Part shown: positions 7,786 to 14,908 of the stretch, piece by piece
Numbering within the stretch: position 1 is the stretch's first letter
Layout: every line of letters begins with the position of its first letter
DNA from: Eubacterium sp.
Lineage (GTDB): Bacteria; Bacillota; Clostridia; Lachnospirales; Lachnospiraceae
Assembly (NCBI GenBank): GCA_022764165.1
Contig: JALERM010000124.1
Span: forward strand, 1 to 33,926
Length of the DNA: 33,926 nucleotides
Direction: 5' to 3'
Translations under genes and position numbers: made by a program
The notes under the pieces: generated by a model
Told to the model about the DNA's origin: nothing
What the model saw: the letters and a program-made list of their open reading frames with translations, nothing else
The model's database searches: none

Positions 7786-7826
7786 GTAACATTATGAACT
7801 TTATCATAAAAGGAAGGATTCTGAAG

Positions 7827-8513
7827 ATGATTTATGAGATTGCCAATCTGAAAGTAGAGATGAATCCGAAGTATGAGCGTCTGATGCGGCAGAGTGCATC
7901 TTATGAATCTTCCGGTGCTCCTGTGATTAGGATAGCACCGGATCCCAATGACGAATCCCGGGTGGTGATGAGCAGTCCTTCAGAGGAGGAACGGGAGTAT
8001 ATCTGCTGCAGTGCAGCATTCTGCCGAAAGATTGTACGACATGGCCGTTTTTTCCTTCATGCTTCTGCAGTTGTCTATGAGGGAGAAGCTTATCTGTTTT
8101 CTGCACCTTCCGGCACAGGGAAATCGACACATACGGCTTTCTGGAGAGAACTCTTTCCTGGAAGCTATATTCTGAATGATGATAAACCGGTGATCTGGCC
8201 GGAGAGGGAACAGATTACCGTGTGGGGAAGCCCTTTTGCAGGCAAGACAAATCTGCAGGTGAACCGGGGAGTCCCGTTGAAAGGAATCTGCTTTTTAAAG
8301 CAGGGCAGTGAGAACCAGATTCAGCAGGTGACAGAGGACCACGCATTGGCTTTGATGCTCAATAACACCTGGCGTCCCAGGAGTAATGAAGAAATGAATC
8401 TTTTACTGGACATGATGGAACAGGTCGTGTCACAGGTTAATATATATGAGATGAACTGCACCAGAGAGCTGGAAGCAGCGCAACTATCCTACAGAGTGAT
8501 GAAAGGAAAGTGA
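7827..8513 (+). CDS. HPr-kinase/PEP-carboxykinase-fold P-loop protein (HprK-like kinase)
   Basis: A 228-residue protein with the short HprK-like kinase core. LHASAVVYEGEAYLFSA leads into a P-loop APSGTGKST (residues 93-101, Lys99), followed by a conserved NDDKP (117-121). Such proteins accompany PqqD-like proteins and small peptides in several RiPP gene sets. In the paeninodin-type lasso pathway a relative phosphorylates a serine of the precursor. The start was set at 7827 (AGGAAGG at 7811-7817), not the upstream ATG at 7794. The next gene, a 54-residue peptide, begins 5 nt after the stop, so the peptide is the natural candidate substrate. That pairing is inferred from context only. True HPr kinase is bifunctional and has an N-terminal domain that is missing here. 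Confidence 0.75.
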   Translation: MIYEIANLKVEMNPKYERLMRQSASYESSGAPVIRIAPDPNDESRVVMSSPSEEEREYICCSAAFCRKIVRHGRFFLHASAVVYEGEAYLFSAPSGTGKSTHTAFWRELFPGSYILNDDKPVIWPEREQITVWGSPFAGKTNLQVNRGVPLKGICFLKQGSENQIQQVTEDHALALMLNNTWRPRSNEEMNLLLDMMEQVVSQVNIYEMNCTRELEAAQLSYRVMKGK

Positions 8514-8518
8514 TATTG

Positions 8519-8683
8519 ATGAATAAGAGTGGAAGAGCATATGAACCACCGAAGGCGAAGATTTATCGATTTGATGATAATGACAAGATTTTGACAGACA
8601 GTAGTAGTGTAACTCCTAATTATGCAGCAAATGCATTGAACCAATTCATGGAAGGCATTAATACAACTATAGAGAAAAACTAA
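8519..8683 (+). CDS. 54-residue peptide, candidate precursor or substrate of the cassette
   Basis: A short open frame with a good ribosome site (AAAGGAAAG at 8502-8510, 8-nt spacing) and an ATG at 8519, fitted exactly between the HprK-like gene and the PqqD-like gene. The N-terminal half is basic with aromatic/aliphatic positions (SGRAYEPPKAKIYRFDD), like a leader that a PqqD-type domain could bind. The middle has a Ser/Thr-rich patch ILTDSSSVTPNY (residues 24-35), and the C-terminal part is polar and Asn-rich, ending EKN. It has no cysteine, signal peptide or membrane segment. The Y-x-P-x-A-x-I-x-x-F...D-x-ILT pattern resembles small peptides seen from memory in other Clostridia. Serines 28-30 are plausible phosphorylation or cleavage sites for its neighbours, but this is inference. 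It could also be a small structural partner. Confidence 0.7.
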   Translation: MNKSGRAYEPPKAKIYRFDDNDKILTDSSSVTPNYAANALNQFMEGINTTIEKN

Positions 8684-8695
8684 GAAAGGACACTT

Positions 8696-8962
8696 ATGCG
8701 TCTGATAGAAGATCATATTTTAAGGAAGGTACACGGCAATGTGGTGCTTGTACCGCTTTCCGACAGGGAAACGGATTTTAATGGTATGATTGCGCTGAAT
8801 CATACCGGTGAGTTTGTCTGCAGGATGCTGCAGGAGGATACAGACAGAGACAGTCTGATCGAAAGTCTTGCAAAGGAATACGAGATGGAGCCGGAGCAGG
8901 TGGCAGCAGATGTGGATGTCTTTCTGTCAGAACTGGATTCCTGTCATGTGCTGATACGATGA
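8696..8962 (+). CDS. PqqD-family protein (RiPP recognition element-like)
   Basis: An 88-residue protein with the typical PqqD pattern. A beta-rich start (HILRKVHGNVVLVPL) is followed by FNGMIALNHTGEFVCRML, then a helical acidic part (LAKEYEMEPEQVAADVDVFLSEL). In PQQ, lasso and radical SAM peptide pathways this fold binds the leader of the precursor peptide and presents it to the modifying enzyme. Here it follows the 54-residue peptide by 12 nt and overlaps the protease gene by 4 nt (ATGA at 8959-8962), so peptide, binder and protease are probably made together. The ribosome site AAAGGA is at 8685-8690. The family call is firm. The partner is inferred from gene order. Confidence 0.82.
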   Translation: MRLIEDHILRKVHGNVVLVPLSDRETDFNGMIALNHTGEFVCRMLQEDTDRDSLIESLAKEYEMEPEQVAADVDVFLSELDSCHVLIR

Positions 8963-9393
8963 TACAGACAGGGAATATTGAACAGTGCCTGCAGGAACTG
9001 GGGTATGCAGTTGTGCCTGTCAGAGGAACCAGTATGTGGCCGCTTCTGAAAGAAGGAAAGACCCGGGTGCAGGTGGAGGCAAAAGAGGAAAAGCAAGTAA
9101 GAAAAGGCGACATAGTTCTCTATCGGAGAAAAGACGGCACACTGGTTCTGCACCGGATTATAAAAGTTGAAGAAGATACCTTTCTGGTGTGCGGAGATCA
9201 CCAGTGGAAGCAGATGGAACAGGTACAGGAAGAACAGATCCTTGCCGTGGCGCAGGGATTTTTTAGAAATGGACATTATATAGATGAAAAAACGTGGTGG
9301 TATCGGTTATACAAAAAGTTCTGGACTGGGAACTTGACGGTACGCAGATGCTGCCTTGCATTTTTGAGACTGAGCGGTTTGGAAAAAATTTAA
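8959..9393 (+). CDS. Soluble S24/S26-type serine protease (signal-peptidase fold)
   Basis: A 144-residue protein with the signal-peptidase/LexA-like core. The nucleophile box is GTSMWPLL (Ser25). KGDIVLYRRKDGTLVLHR follows, with His65 where bacterial type I signal peptidases carry Lys, and then VCGDHQ (Asp80). A Ser-His-Asp set is typical of the Sec11/SipW branch. There is no N-terminal membrane helix, so the enzyme is probably cytoplasmic or only peripherally bound. Translation is coupled to the PqqD gene. The context suggests it trims the 54-residue peptide, although it could serve the exported proteins of the operon. It is followed by a 26-nt gap with a strong AGGAGG site for the next gene. 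Confidence 0.75.
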   Translation: MIQTGNIEQCLQELGYAVVPVRGTSMWPLLKEGKTRVQVEAKEEKQVRKGDIVLYRRKDGTLVLHRIIKVEEDTFLVCGDHQWKQMEQVQEEQILAVAQGFFRNGHYIDEKTWWYRLYKKFWTGNLTVRRCCLAFLRLSGLEKI

Positions 9394-9419
9394 AGTAACT
9401 AAGAGAGGAGGAAGTGCCT

Positions 9420-11741
9420 ATGTCGATGGAGACATTAAATGTCATTCAGTTTATACAGTTATTTGTTGGATATCTTGGATTTACAGCAGGGCTTCCTGCT
9501 CTTGTTTTTTACCGTAAAGTAAAGAGATTTCCTGCGGCAGTACGTTTTCTGATCTATTTTACTATCGGTAACTTCTATGTGATCAATCTGGTGCAGGTTC
9601 TGGAACTGCTCCATATTTCATATCGAATCACACTTTTCCTGTTTACATTTGGTCCGGCAGCATTATTGATTATTAAAATATATCAACTTCCGGTGGCTTC
9701 TTATATGAAAAAAGTGCTGGAAGAGTGCAGACATTACATTCTGCGGGAAATGGGATTCAAGACTTTTATGCGGCACAGATGGCAGGAAGTCAAAGTATTT
9801 CTCCGTGTTGCGGGAAGAAATGCCTGGCGGCTCTTGAAAGAAAATTTTTTGGATATTCCATTTCTGGTGATTTTTGCATTGCTTGTGTGGAAAGTATGCG
9901 GACCGGGGATTTTGCATAACTGGGGATATGGAGCCTCTGACATACCGGTACACAACTACTGGATCAATGGACTCGTTGAGAATAATATTTTTGTGGCTGG
10001 TATTTATCCCATGGGAATGCACTGTATGCTGTACTATCTGTCTACTATGCTGGGGATTCCGGTGTATGTGACTCTGCGTCTGTTCTGGCTGATCCAGTAT
10101 AGTATGATCGCAGTGATGATTCTTGTGTTTTTGAAAGGGCACTGTAAAACAAGATTTCTCCCCTATCTGGGAATCATGATGTTTGTAGGTGCCAAATATT
10201 CTAATCGTATTTCCTATTCCCGATATGGGGCGACGCTTCCGCAGGAATTTGGAATGTTATACATTCTTCCGTCCATCTTTTTTGTAATGGAATTTTTTAA
10301 GACAAGAAAAGAAGAAATGGAGAAAGGAATCAACAGGATTCGCTGTACCTCATCCTGGCATCTGCTTGGGTTTGCCATGAGCTTTTCGCTGACGTTGGCA
10401 TCTCATTTCTACGATACGATCATCGCAGGGGTGATCTGCATCGGTGTTGCCGTTGGTTACGGATATTGGATCTGGAGAAAAGAATATTTCTTTCGGATCC
10501 TGCTGGCAGGGATTCTAAGTATATTGATGGCATTTCTTCCGATGGCGGCAGCATTTCTCACCGGTAAAGAATTGCAGGGTTCCATGTACTGGGCGATGAA
10601 TGTTATTGGCCTTAGAGATTATACGGTTCTCATATTCAGAATCCTCTGTATCGGTGTTGTGGCCATGACGGCAGGGGGAATCGTACTGATCGTGCGTGGT
10701 GTGAAAAGTGGAAAGATTTCCTTTGAAGATAAGAAAATACCAAAGTATTCCATACCAGTAAAACTGATCCTTCAGATTTTCAATCTTCTGCCCCTGGCAG
10801 CAATATTGTTGATTGGTTGGAAATACAGAGGAACAGTATTATGGGGATGTCAGCAGAATGCATTTGCCGTAGCGGATATGAATTGGGTTCTGTATGGAAT
10901 CGGTGGAGCCTTGGGTGTAGGTTTGATTCTGAGATATATCATTGCACCCATGCGGGGAGCCGGAATTTTTTCAATGGTTATCGCAGAAGTGATTATGGGT
11001 TTAATCCTTGTAAGTGGTGCTCTCGGTTGGCCCATGTTGATGGAGCCTTACCGGGCAAGTATCTATTTTGCGTATCTGATACCGGTGGTAATTATCATGA
11101 CACTGGACGGTGCCGTGAATCTCCTTTTTCTGGATCGTCTGCCGGAGACACGGCAGGCAGTAGGACTGATCCTAACGGTGCTGGTACTGTTCTACAGTAC
11201 AAGGTATGACTGGATCAGAGGGTCTTTCGGAGGCGGTGGGCTGGAAATGAACGAGGCAATCCTCTGCACCACCAATATCATGAAGGAAAACGAAGGACAG
11301 GATAACAAATGGACGATCGTGTCTGCCAATGATGAACTTCGTATGATAGAAGAATATGGGCGTCATACAGAGACGATTGAGTTTCTGGAAGATATGGAAT
11401 ATTGGAATCGCACCAAGGAAGTGACGATTCCCACGGAAAAGGTTTACTTCTATATTGAAAAGAAGCCCCTCAATTATGCCAATGGATATGGAGGGGTGGT
11501 TCCCGAAGTGTCAGAAGAGCAGGCTGAGCAGGAGCTTCCGCCAAACTCAGGATTGGCTGCGTATAATGGTCCCCGCCGTTCCATCACCATGTCCCGCATG
11601 TATTACTGGGCACAGAAGTTTATGGAATTGTATCCCAATGAACTGAAAGTTTATTTTGAAAATGACAGGTTTGTCTGTTATTATATTGAGCAGAATGTAT
11701 ATCGACTGTACAATTTTGCAATCTATTATGGCTATAACTAG
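9420..11741 (+). CDS. Large polytopic membrane protein, first gene of the Pel block (possible GT-C-like)
   Basis: A 773-residue protein with a dozen or more hydrophobic segments from residue about 10 to 597, then a soluble tail of about 175 residues. The start is placed at the ATG at 9420, 8 nt after AGGAGG, not at the in-frame GTG at 9414. Residues 173-181 read SDIPVHNYW, followed by NGLVENNIFVAGIYPMGMH. An acidic residue in the first large outer loop plus a YP.G.H segment resembles membrane GT-C glycosyltransferases, but I cannot prove membership. The tail (about residues 598-773) is rich in charged and aromatic residues and probably lies outside. It precedes pelD by 28 nt and is not one of the core Pel genes known from other bacteria, so it may be a lineage-specific polymerase, modification or export component. 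Confidence 0.6.
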   Translation: MSMETLNVIQFIQLFVGYLGFTAGLPALVFYRKVKRFPAAVRFLIYFTIGNFYVINLVQVLELLHISYRITLFLFTFGPAALLIIKIYQLPVASYMKKVLEECRHYILREMGFKTFMRHRWQEVKVFLRVAGRNAWRLLKENFLDIPFLVIFALLVWKVCGPGILHNWGYGASDIPVHNYWINGLVENNIFVAGIYPMGMHCMLYYLSTMLGIPVYVTLRLFWLIQYSMIAVMILVFLKGHCKTRFLPYLGIMMFVGAKYSNRISYSRYGATLPQEFGMLYILPSIFFVMEFFKTRKEEMEKGINRIRCTSSWHLLGFAMSFSLTLASHFYDTIIAGVICIGVAVGYGYWIWRKEYFFRILLAGILSILMAFLPMAAAFLTGKELQGSMYWAMNVIGLRDYTVLIFRILCIGVVAMTAGGIVLIVRGVKSGKISFEDKKIPKYSIPVKLILQIFNLLPLAAILLIGWKYRGTVLWGCQQNAFAVADMNWVLYGIGGALGVGLILRYIIAPMRGAGIFSMVIAEVIMGLILVSGALGWPMLMEPYRASIYFAYLIPVVIIMTLDGAVNLLFLDRLPETRQAVGLILTVLVLFYSTRYDWIRGSFGGGGLEMNEAILCTTNIMKENEGQDNKWTIVSANDELRMIEEYGRHTETIEFLEDMEYWNRTKEVTIPTEKVYFYIEKKPLNYANGYGGVVPEVSEEQAEQELPPNSGLAAYNGPRRSITMSRMYYWAQKFMELYPNELKVYFENDRFVCYYIEQNVYRLYNFAIYYGYN

Positions 11742-11769
11742 TGACACGAAAGAGAAGATGGAGTAAGTT

Positions 11770-13953
11770 ATGGATATCATGCTTGTAGGCGGTGTATCGC
11801 CTATGATGAGAAAACTTTCATTAAAACTGTATAAAGAAGGGCACAAAATCTATGTGCTGACAGGAAGCCGGAATCCATCCAATCATTTTGAATATGCATT
11901 TGAACGGTATGATTTTCCCTATGAAAATGCTTCCGTGGAAGAGGTATTCCGGAGCGTGAACCCGGATGTGACCATTTTGCTGGGTGCATTTGATGGGAAT
12001 CTGTCTGGAGAAGATCCCAAAAGAGAGGCGATACGGTACGCAGCGGGTTTACAGAATATTCTGCTTTCCTGGTCTGCACTGGAGAAAGGCCGGCTGATTT
12101 ACTTATCTTCCGCAGAAGTGTATGGAAGTTCTTATCAGATTCCGGTGACAGAAACGATTCAGCCGGTTCCCAGAGGAATCCGCCCGCTGATGCTGTATCA
12201 GGGAGAAGAAAGCTGTCGGTTTTATCAGGAAAAGCTGAAAAAAGATGTGGTGATTCTGCGTCTGGACAGACTGCATGATGTTCCAAAAGACAGAAGAGAA
12301 GCAGCATTTGGAATCTGCCAGAGTAAGTGTCTGGATGCCTTTCATGAGGGGGCCGTTTCTTATCGGAGAAATTATAAGTATGGTCTTACTTATATGGGAG
12401 ATGCGGTGGAGAGTATCTATAAGCTGGTTTCCTGTGAGGAACATAATCATGGTCTCTATCATATTTCTTCCAGTAAGCCATACTCGGAACTGCAGATTGC
12501 AGATGCCATCGAAGAGAATCTGGGAAAAGAGCTGGAGAAACTTGACAATACGCTGGAAGATCAGAGGTCGGTGATCCTGTCAAATGAACGGCTTAAAGAG
12601 GAGTTTGGGTTTCATATCTGGTGTGAGCCGGAAGAGACCATCCGGAAGACGATCCAATATATGAAGAATCATAGCGGACGGTTTCTGGACAGCTCTCATC
12701 CGGGATGGGATATCTGGCACAGAATATATTTCAAAACCATTGGTTTTTTAGGTGCACTGGTGCCTTACATAGAAAATCTGATACTTTTTATCCCGTTTTT
12801 TATGCTGAATAACCGTGCCACAGGAAGCCAATATTTTTCAAAGATTGATTTCTATCTGATTTATGTCTTATTGTTTGCAGTGGTTCATGGACAGAGACAG
12901 GCAACATTTTCCGCATTGCTTGCCACGGCAGGTTATCTATTCAGACAGATGTATAATCAGTCGGGACTTACGGTAGTAACAGATTATAATACCTATGTGT
13001 GGATTGCGGAAATCTTCATTGTGGGTCTGGTGGTAGGCTACATGAAGGATCAGCTGCAATTTATGCAGGAAGAGAAAGAACAGGAAGTGGAATTCCTCTC
13101 AGAACGTGTGACAGATATCGGTGACATTAACGACAGTAACCTTCGTGTAAAGGAAGGACTGATTACACAGGTTGTAAACTATGATTACAGTCTTGGTACT
13201 GTGTATGACCTGGTAGAACAGCTGGAAGAAGATCAGCCGGCACAGATTCTTTTCCATGCGATTACACTGATCCGGAATGTTATGGACTGTCAGGATGTGT
13301 CCCTTTACCGTATCAATGAGGAGAAATATGCCAGACTGTTCGGATATACTTCTGCAAAAGCCGCTTCCATGGGATTTACAGTTCATTTGCCGGATAAGGA
13401 TGCTCTTTATGAGTCATTTTCCAGACAGGAAGTGTATCTGAACCGGACCATGGATTCCCACTATCCCATGATGGCATACTGTATTTATGATGGAGATAAA
13501 ATGGATATGATGATCCTGCTGTGGAGCATTCCTTTTGAACGGATGACCATTGATGAGTCGAACCGTCTGACCGTCATCAGTAAGCTGATTCAGAAGTCTG
13601 TTAAGCGATCAGCAACGTATCTTGACCTTTTGCGGAATGAACGGTATCAGAAGGACAGCCCGGCACTGCGGGCAGAGGCCTTCGAGGAAGTGGTTTATAC
13701 TTACCATGAGGCCGGTCATAAAAACCTGACAGAATATATTTTACTGCAGGTTTTTTCGGCACAAATGGGTATGGAGAAAGCCGGAGTCATCATTGGCGAA
13801 ATCCTTCGCCAGACAGACTATATTGGATATCGTAATGACGGTAATCTCTATATCCTTCTTACCAGTACAGACAGGAAAGGATGCGGTTTTGTTCAGAAGA
13901 ACCTGGAGAAGAAAGGTATTTTCACCGTGATCAGTGAGGAGATGGGATTATGA
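11770..13953 (+). CDS. pelD: PelD-type c-di-GMP receptor fused to an N-terminal SDR epimerase-like domain
   Basis: A 727-residue fusion. Residues 1 to about 300 are an NAD-dependent epimerase/dehydratase-like domain. Residues about 325-430 contain membrane helices, followed by an acidic coiled coil, a GAF domain (about 475-625) and a degenerate GGDEF domain (about 640-727). The GGDEF signature is replaced by RNDGN (688-692), but an RQTD motif (680-683) stands at the inhibitory-site position. This matches PelD, which binds c-di-GMP there and activates Pel polymer synthesis. The epimerase part looks damaged: the first glycine motif reads GGVSPMM, and the YxxxK position is Tyr143...Glu147. LSSAEVYG around Ser113/114 is kept. 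UDP-GlcNAc 4-epimerases supply Pel precursors, so a structural or vestigial role is possible. It overlaps pelE by 4 nt. Confidence 0.82.
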   Translation: MDIMLVGGVSPMMRKLSLKLYKEGHKIYVLTGSRNPSNHFEYAFERYDFPYENASVEEVFRSVNPDVTILLGAFDGNLSGEDPKREAIRYAAGLQNILLSWSALEKGRLIYLSSAEVYGSSYQIPVTETIQPVPRGIRPLMLYQGEESCRFYQEKLKKDVVILRLDRLHDVPKDRREAAFGICQSKCLDAFHEGAVSYRRNYKYGLTYMGDAVESIYKLVSCEEHNHGLYHISSSKPYSELQIADAIEENLGKELEKLDNTLEDQRSVILSNERLKEEFGFHIWCEPEETIRKTIQYMKNHSGRFLDSSHPGWDIWHRIYFKTIGFLGALVPYIENLILFIPFFMLNNRATGSQYFSKIDFYLIYVLLFAVVHGQRQATFSALLATAGYLFRQMYNQSGLTVVTDYNTYVWIAEIFIVGLVVGYMKDQLQFMQEEKEQEVEFLSERVTDIGDINDSNLRVKEGLITQVVNYDYSLGTVYDLVEQLEEDQPAQILFHAITLIRNVMDCQDVSLYRINEEKYARLFGYTSAKAASMGFTVHLPDKDALYESFSRQEVYLNRTMDSHYPMMAYCIYDGDKMDMMILLWSIPFERMTIDESNRLTVISKLIQKSVKRSATYLDLLRNERYQKDSPALRAEAFEEVVYTYHEAGHKNLTEYILLQVFSAQMGMEKAGVIIGEILRQTDYIGYRNDGNLYILLTSTDRKGCGFVQKNLEKKGIFTVISEEMGL

Positions 13954-14876
13954 CACGCAGTGGAATCATCTTTATCATCATTCTTATTCTGAATGCACTG
14001 CTGGCATTCGTTTACCTGCTCTGGTATCTGATTTTTAAAAAGGATAAAGATAACCGGAAACAGTATGTGATGCATACAATGATTATGCTGCTCTGTCCGA
14101 TTGTGGGAATATTATATTTCTTTTTTGCTTTTTTGAAATATCATTTTCTAAAACTGGGAGAAAGAGACCTGACGGATGTAGAATTCAGTAAAAAGAGACA
14201 AACACCGAGAGTAAAAGCCGATGAGGAACGGGAACGCAATATTGTGGCGGTAGAAGAGGCGATTCTTATATCGGATCAGGAAAAGAAACGAACCAATATG
14301 CTGAATGTACTTCTGGGGGAGACTGAGGATTCCTATGCGGCAATCGCCCTTGCTCTGGACAGTGATGATTCTGAAGTGGCACATTATGCGGCATCTTTTT
14401 TGCAGAGTAAGATGGATAGCTTTCGTGAAAACGTGAGAAAGATGCAGGAGGAGATTGAAGAGGGCGATATCGAAGACGAAGAATGTCAGGAGCAGATTCT
14501 GGAGTTAATTAACTATATGAATCAAATGCTGAAACAGAAAGTATTTACCAAAATCGAACAGGTGGAATATGTAACCCGGATGGAACTGCTTTGTGACAAA
14601 TTGTTTGAAGAAGCCAGAGGCAGGATGCTGCCGGTCTGTTATGAAAGTATTCTGGGAAGAATGATGGAACTGAGATTATATGAACAGGCAGAACTGTGGG
14701 GAGACCGTTTCTGTGAGCAGTATCCGGATCAGTTGTCTTCCTACACGCTCCGGTTAAAACTGTATTTTGAGACGAACCGGAAAGATAAATTTTTTGAAGT
14801 GCTGGATCAGCTGCGGGCTTCGTCGGTGGTGGTTGACAATAAAACACTGGAACTGATTCGTATGATTCAAAGATAA
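13950..14876 (+). CDS. pelE: PelE-like membrane protein with helical-repeat tail
   Basis: A 308-residue protein with two membrane helices (about residues 6-29 and 43-62), then a long acidic, helix-rich cytoplasmic region with TPR-like character near its end (ESILGRMMELRLYEQAELWG onward). This is the architecture of PelE, a partner of PelD in the inner-membrane Pel synthase complex. The start ATG overlaps the pelD stop (ATGA at 13950-13953), supporting coupled synthesis of partners. Sequence identity in this family is low, so the call rests mainly on architecture and position between pelD and the pelA-position gene. Confidence 0.68.
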   Translation: MTRSGIIFIIILILNALLAFVYLLWYLIFKKDKDNRKQYVMHTMIMLLCPIVGILYFFFAFLKYHFLKLGERDLTDVEFSKKRQTPRVKADEERERNIVAVEEAILISDQEKKRTNMLNVLLGETEDSYAAIALALDSDDSEVAHYAASFLQSKMDSFRENVRKMQEEIEEGDIEDEECQEQILELINYMNQMLKQKVFTKIEQVEYVTRMELLCDKLFEEARGRMLPVCYESILGRMMELRLYEQAELWGDRFCEQYPDQLSSYTLRLKLYFETNRKDKFFEVLDQLRASSVVVDNKTLELIRMIQR

Positions 14877-14908
14877 GGGAGTATTTGAAATAGGAAGGAG
14901 GAAGAGGT

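Noticed and set aside
7794-7826. Upstream ATG giving 11 extra residues to the HprK-like protein
   Set aside because: The ATG lies about 2 nt from the predicted transcription start and has no ribosome site, while the ATG at 7827 has AGGAAGG at proper distance.
7827-9393. Complete lasso peptide gene cluster
   Set aside because: The PqqD-like and HprK-like genes fit, but there is no asparagine-synthetase-like cyclase, no transglutaminase-fold B2 protease and no ABC exporter in the window.
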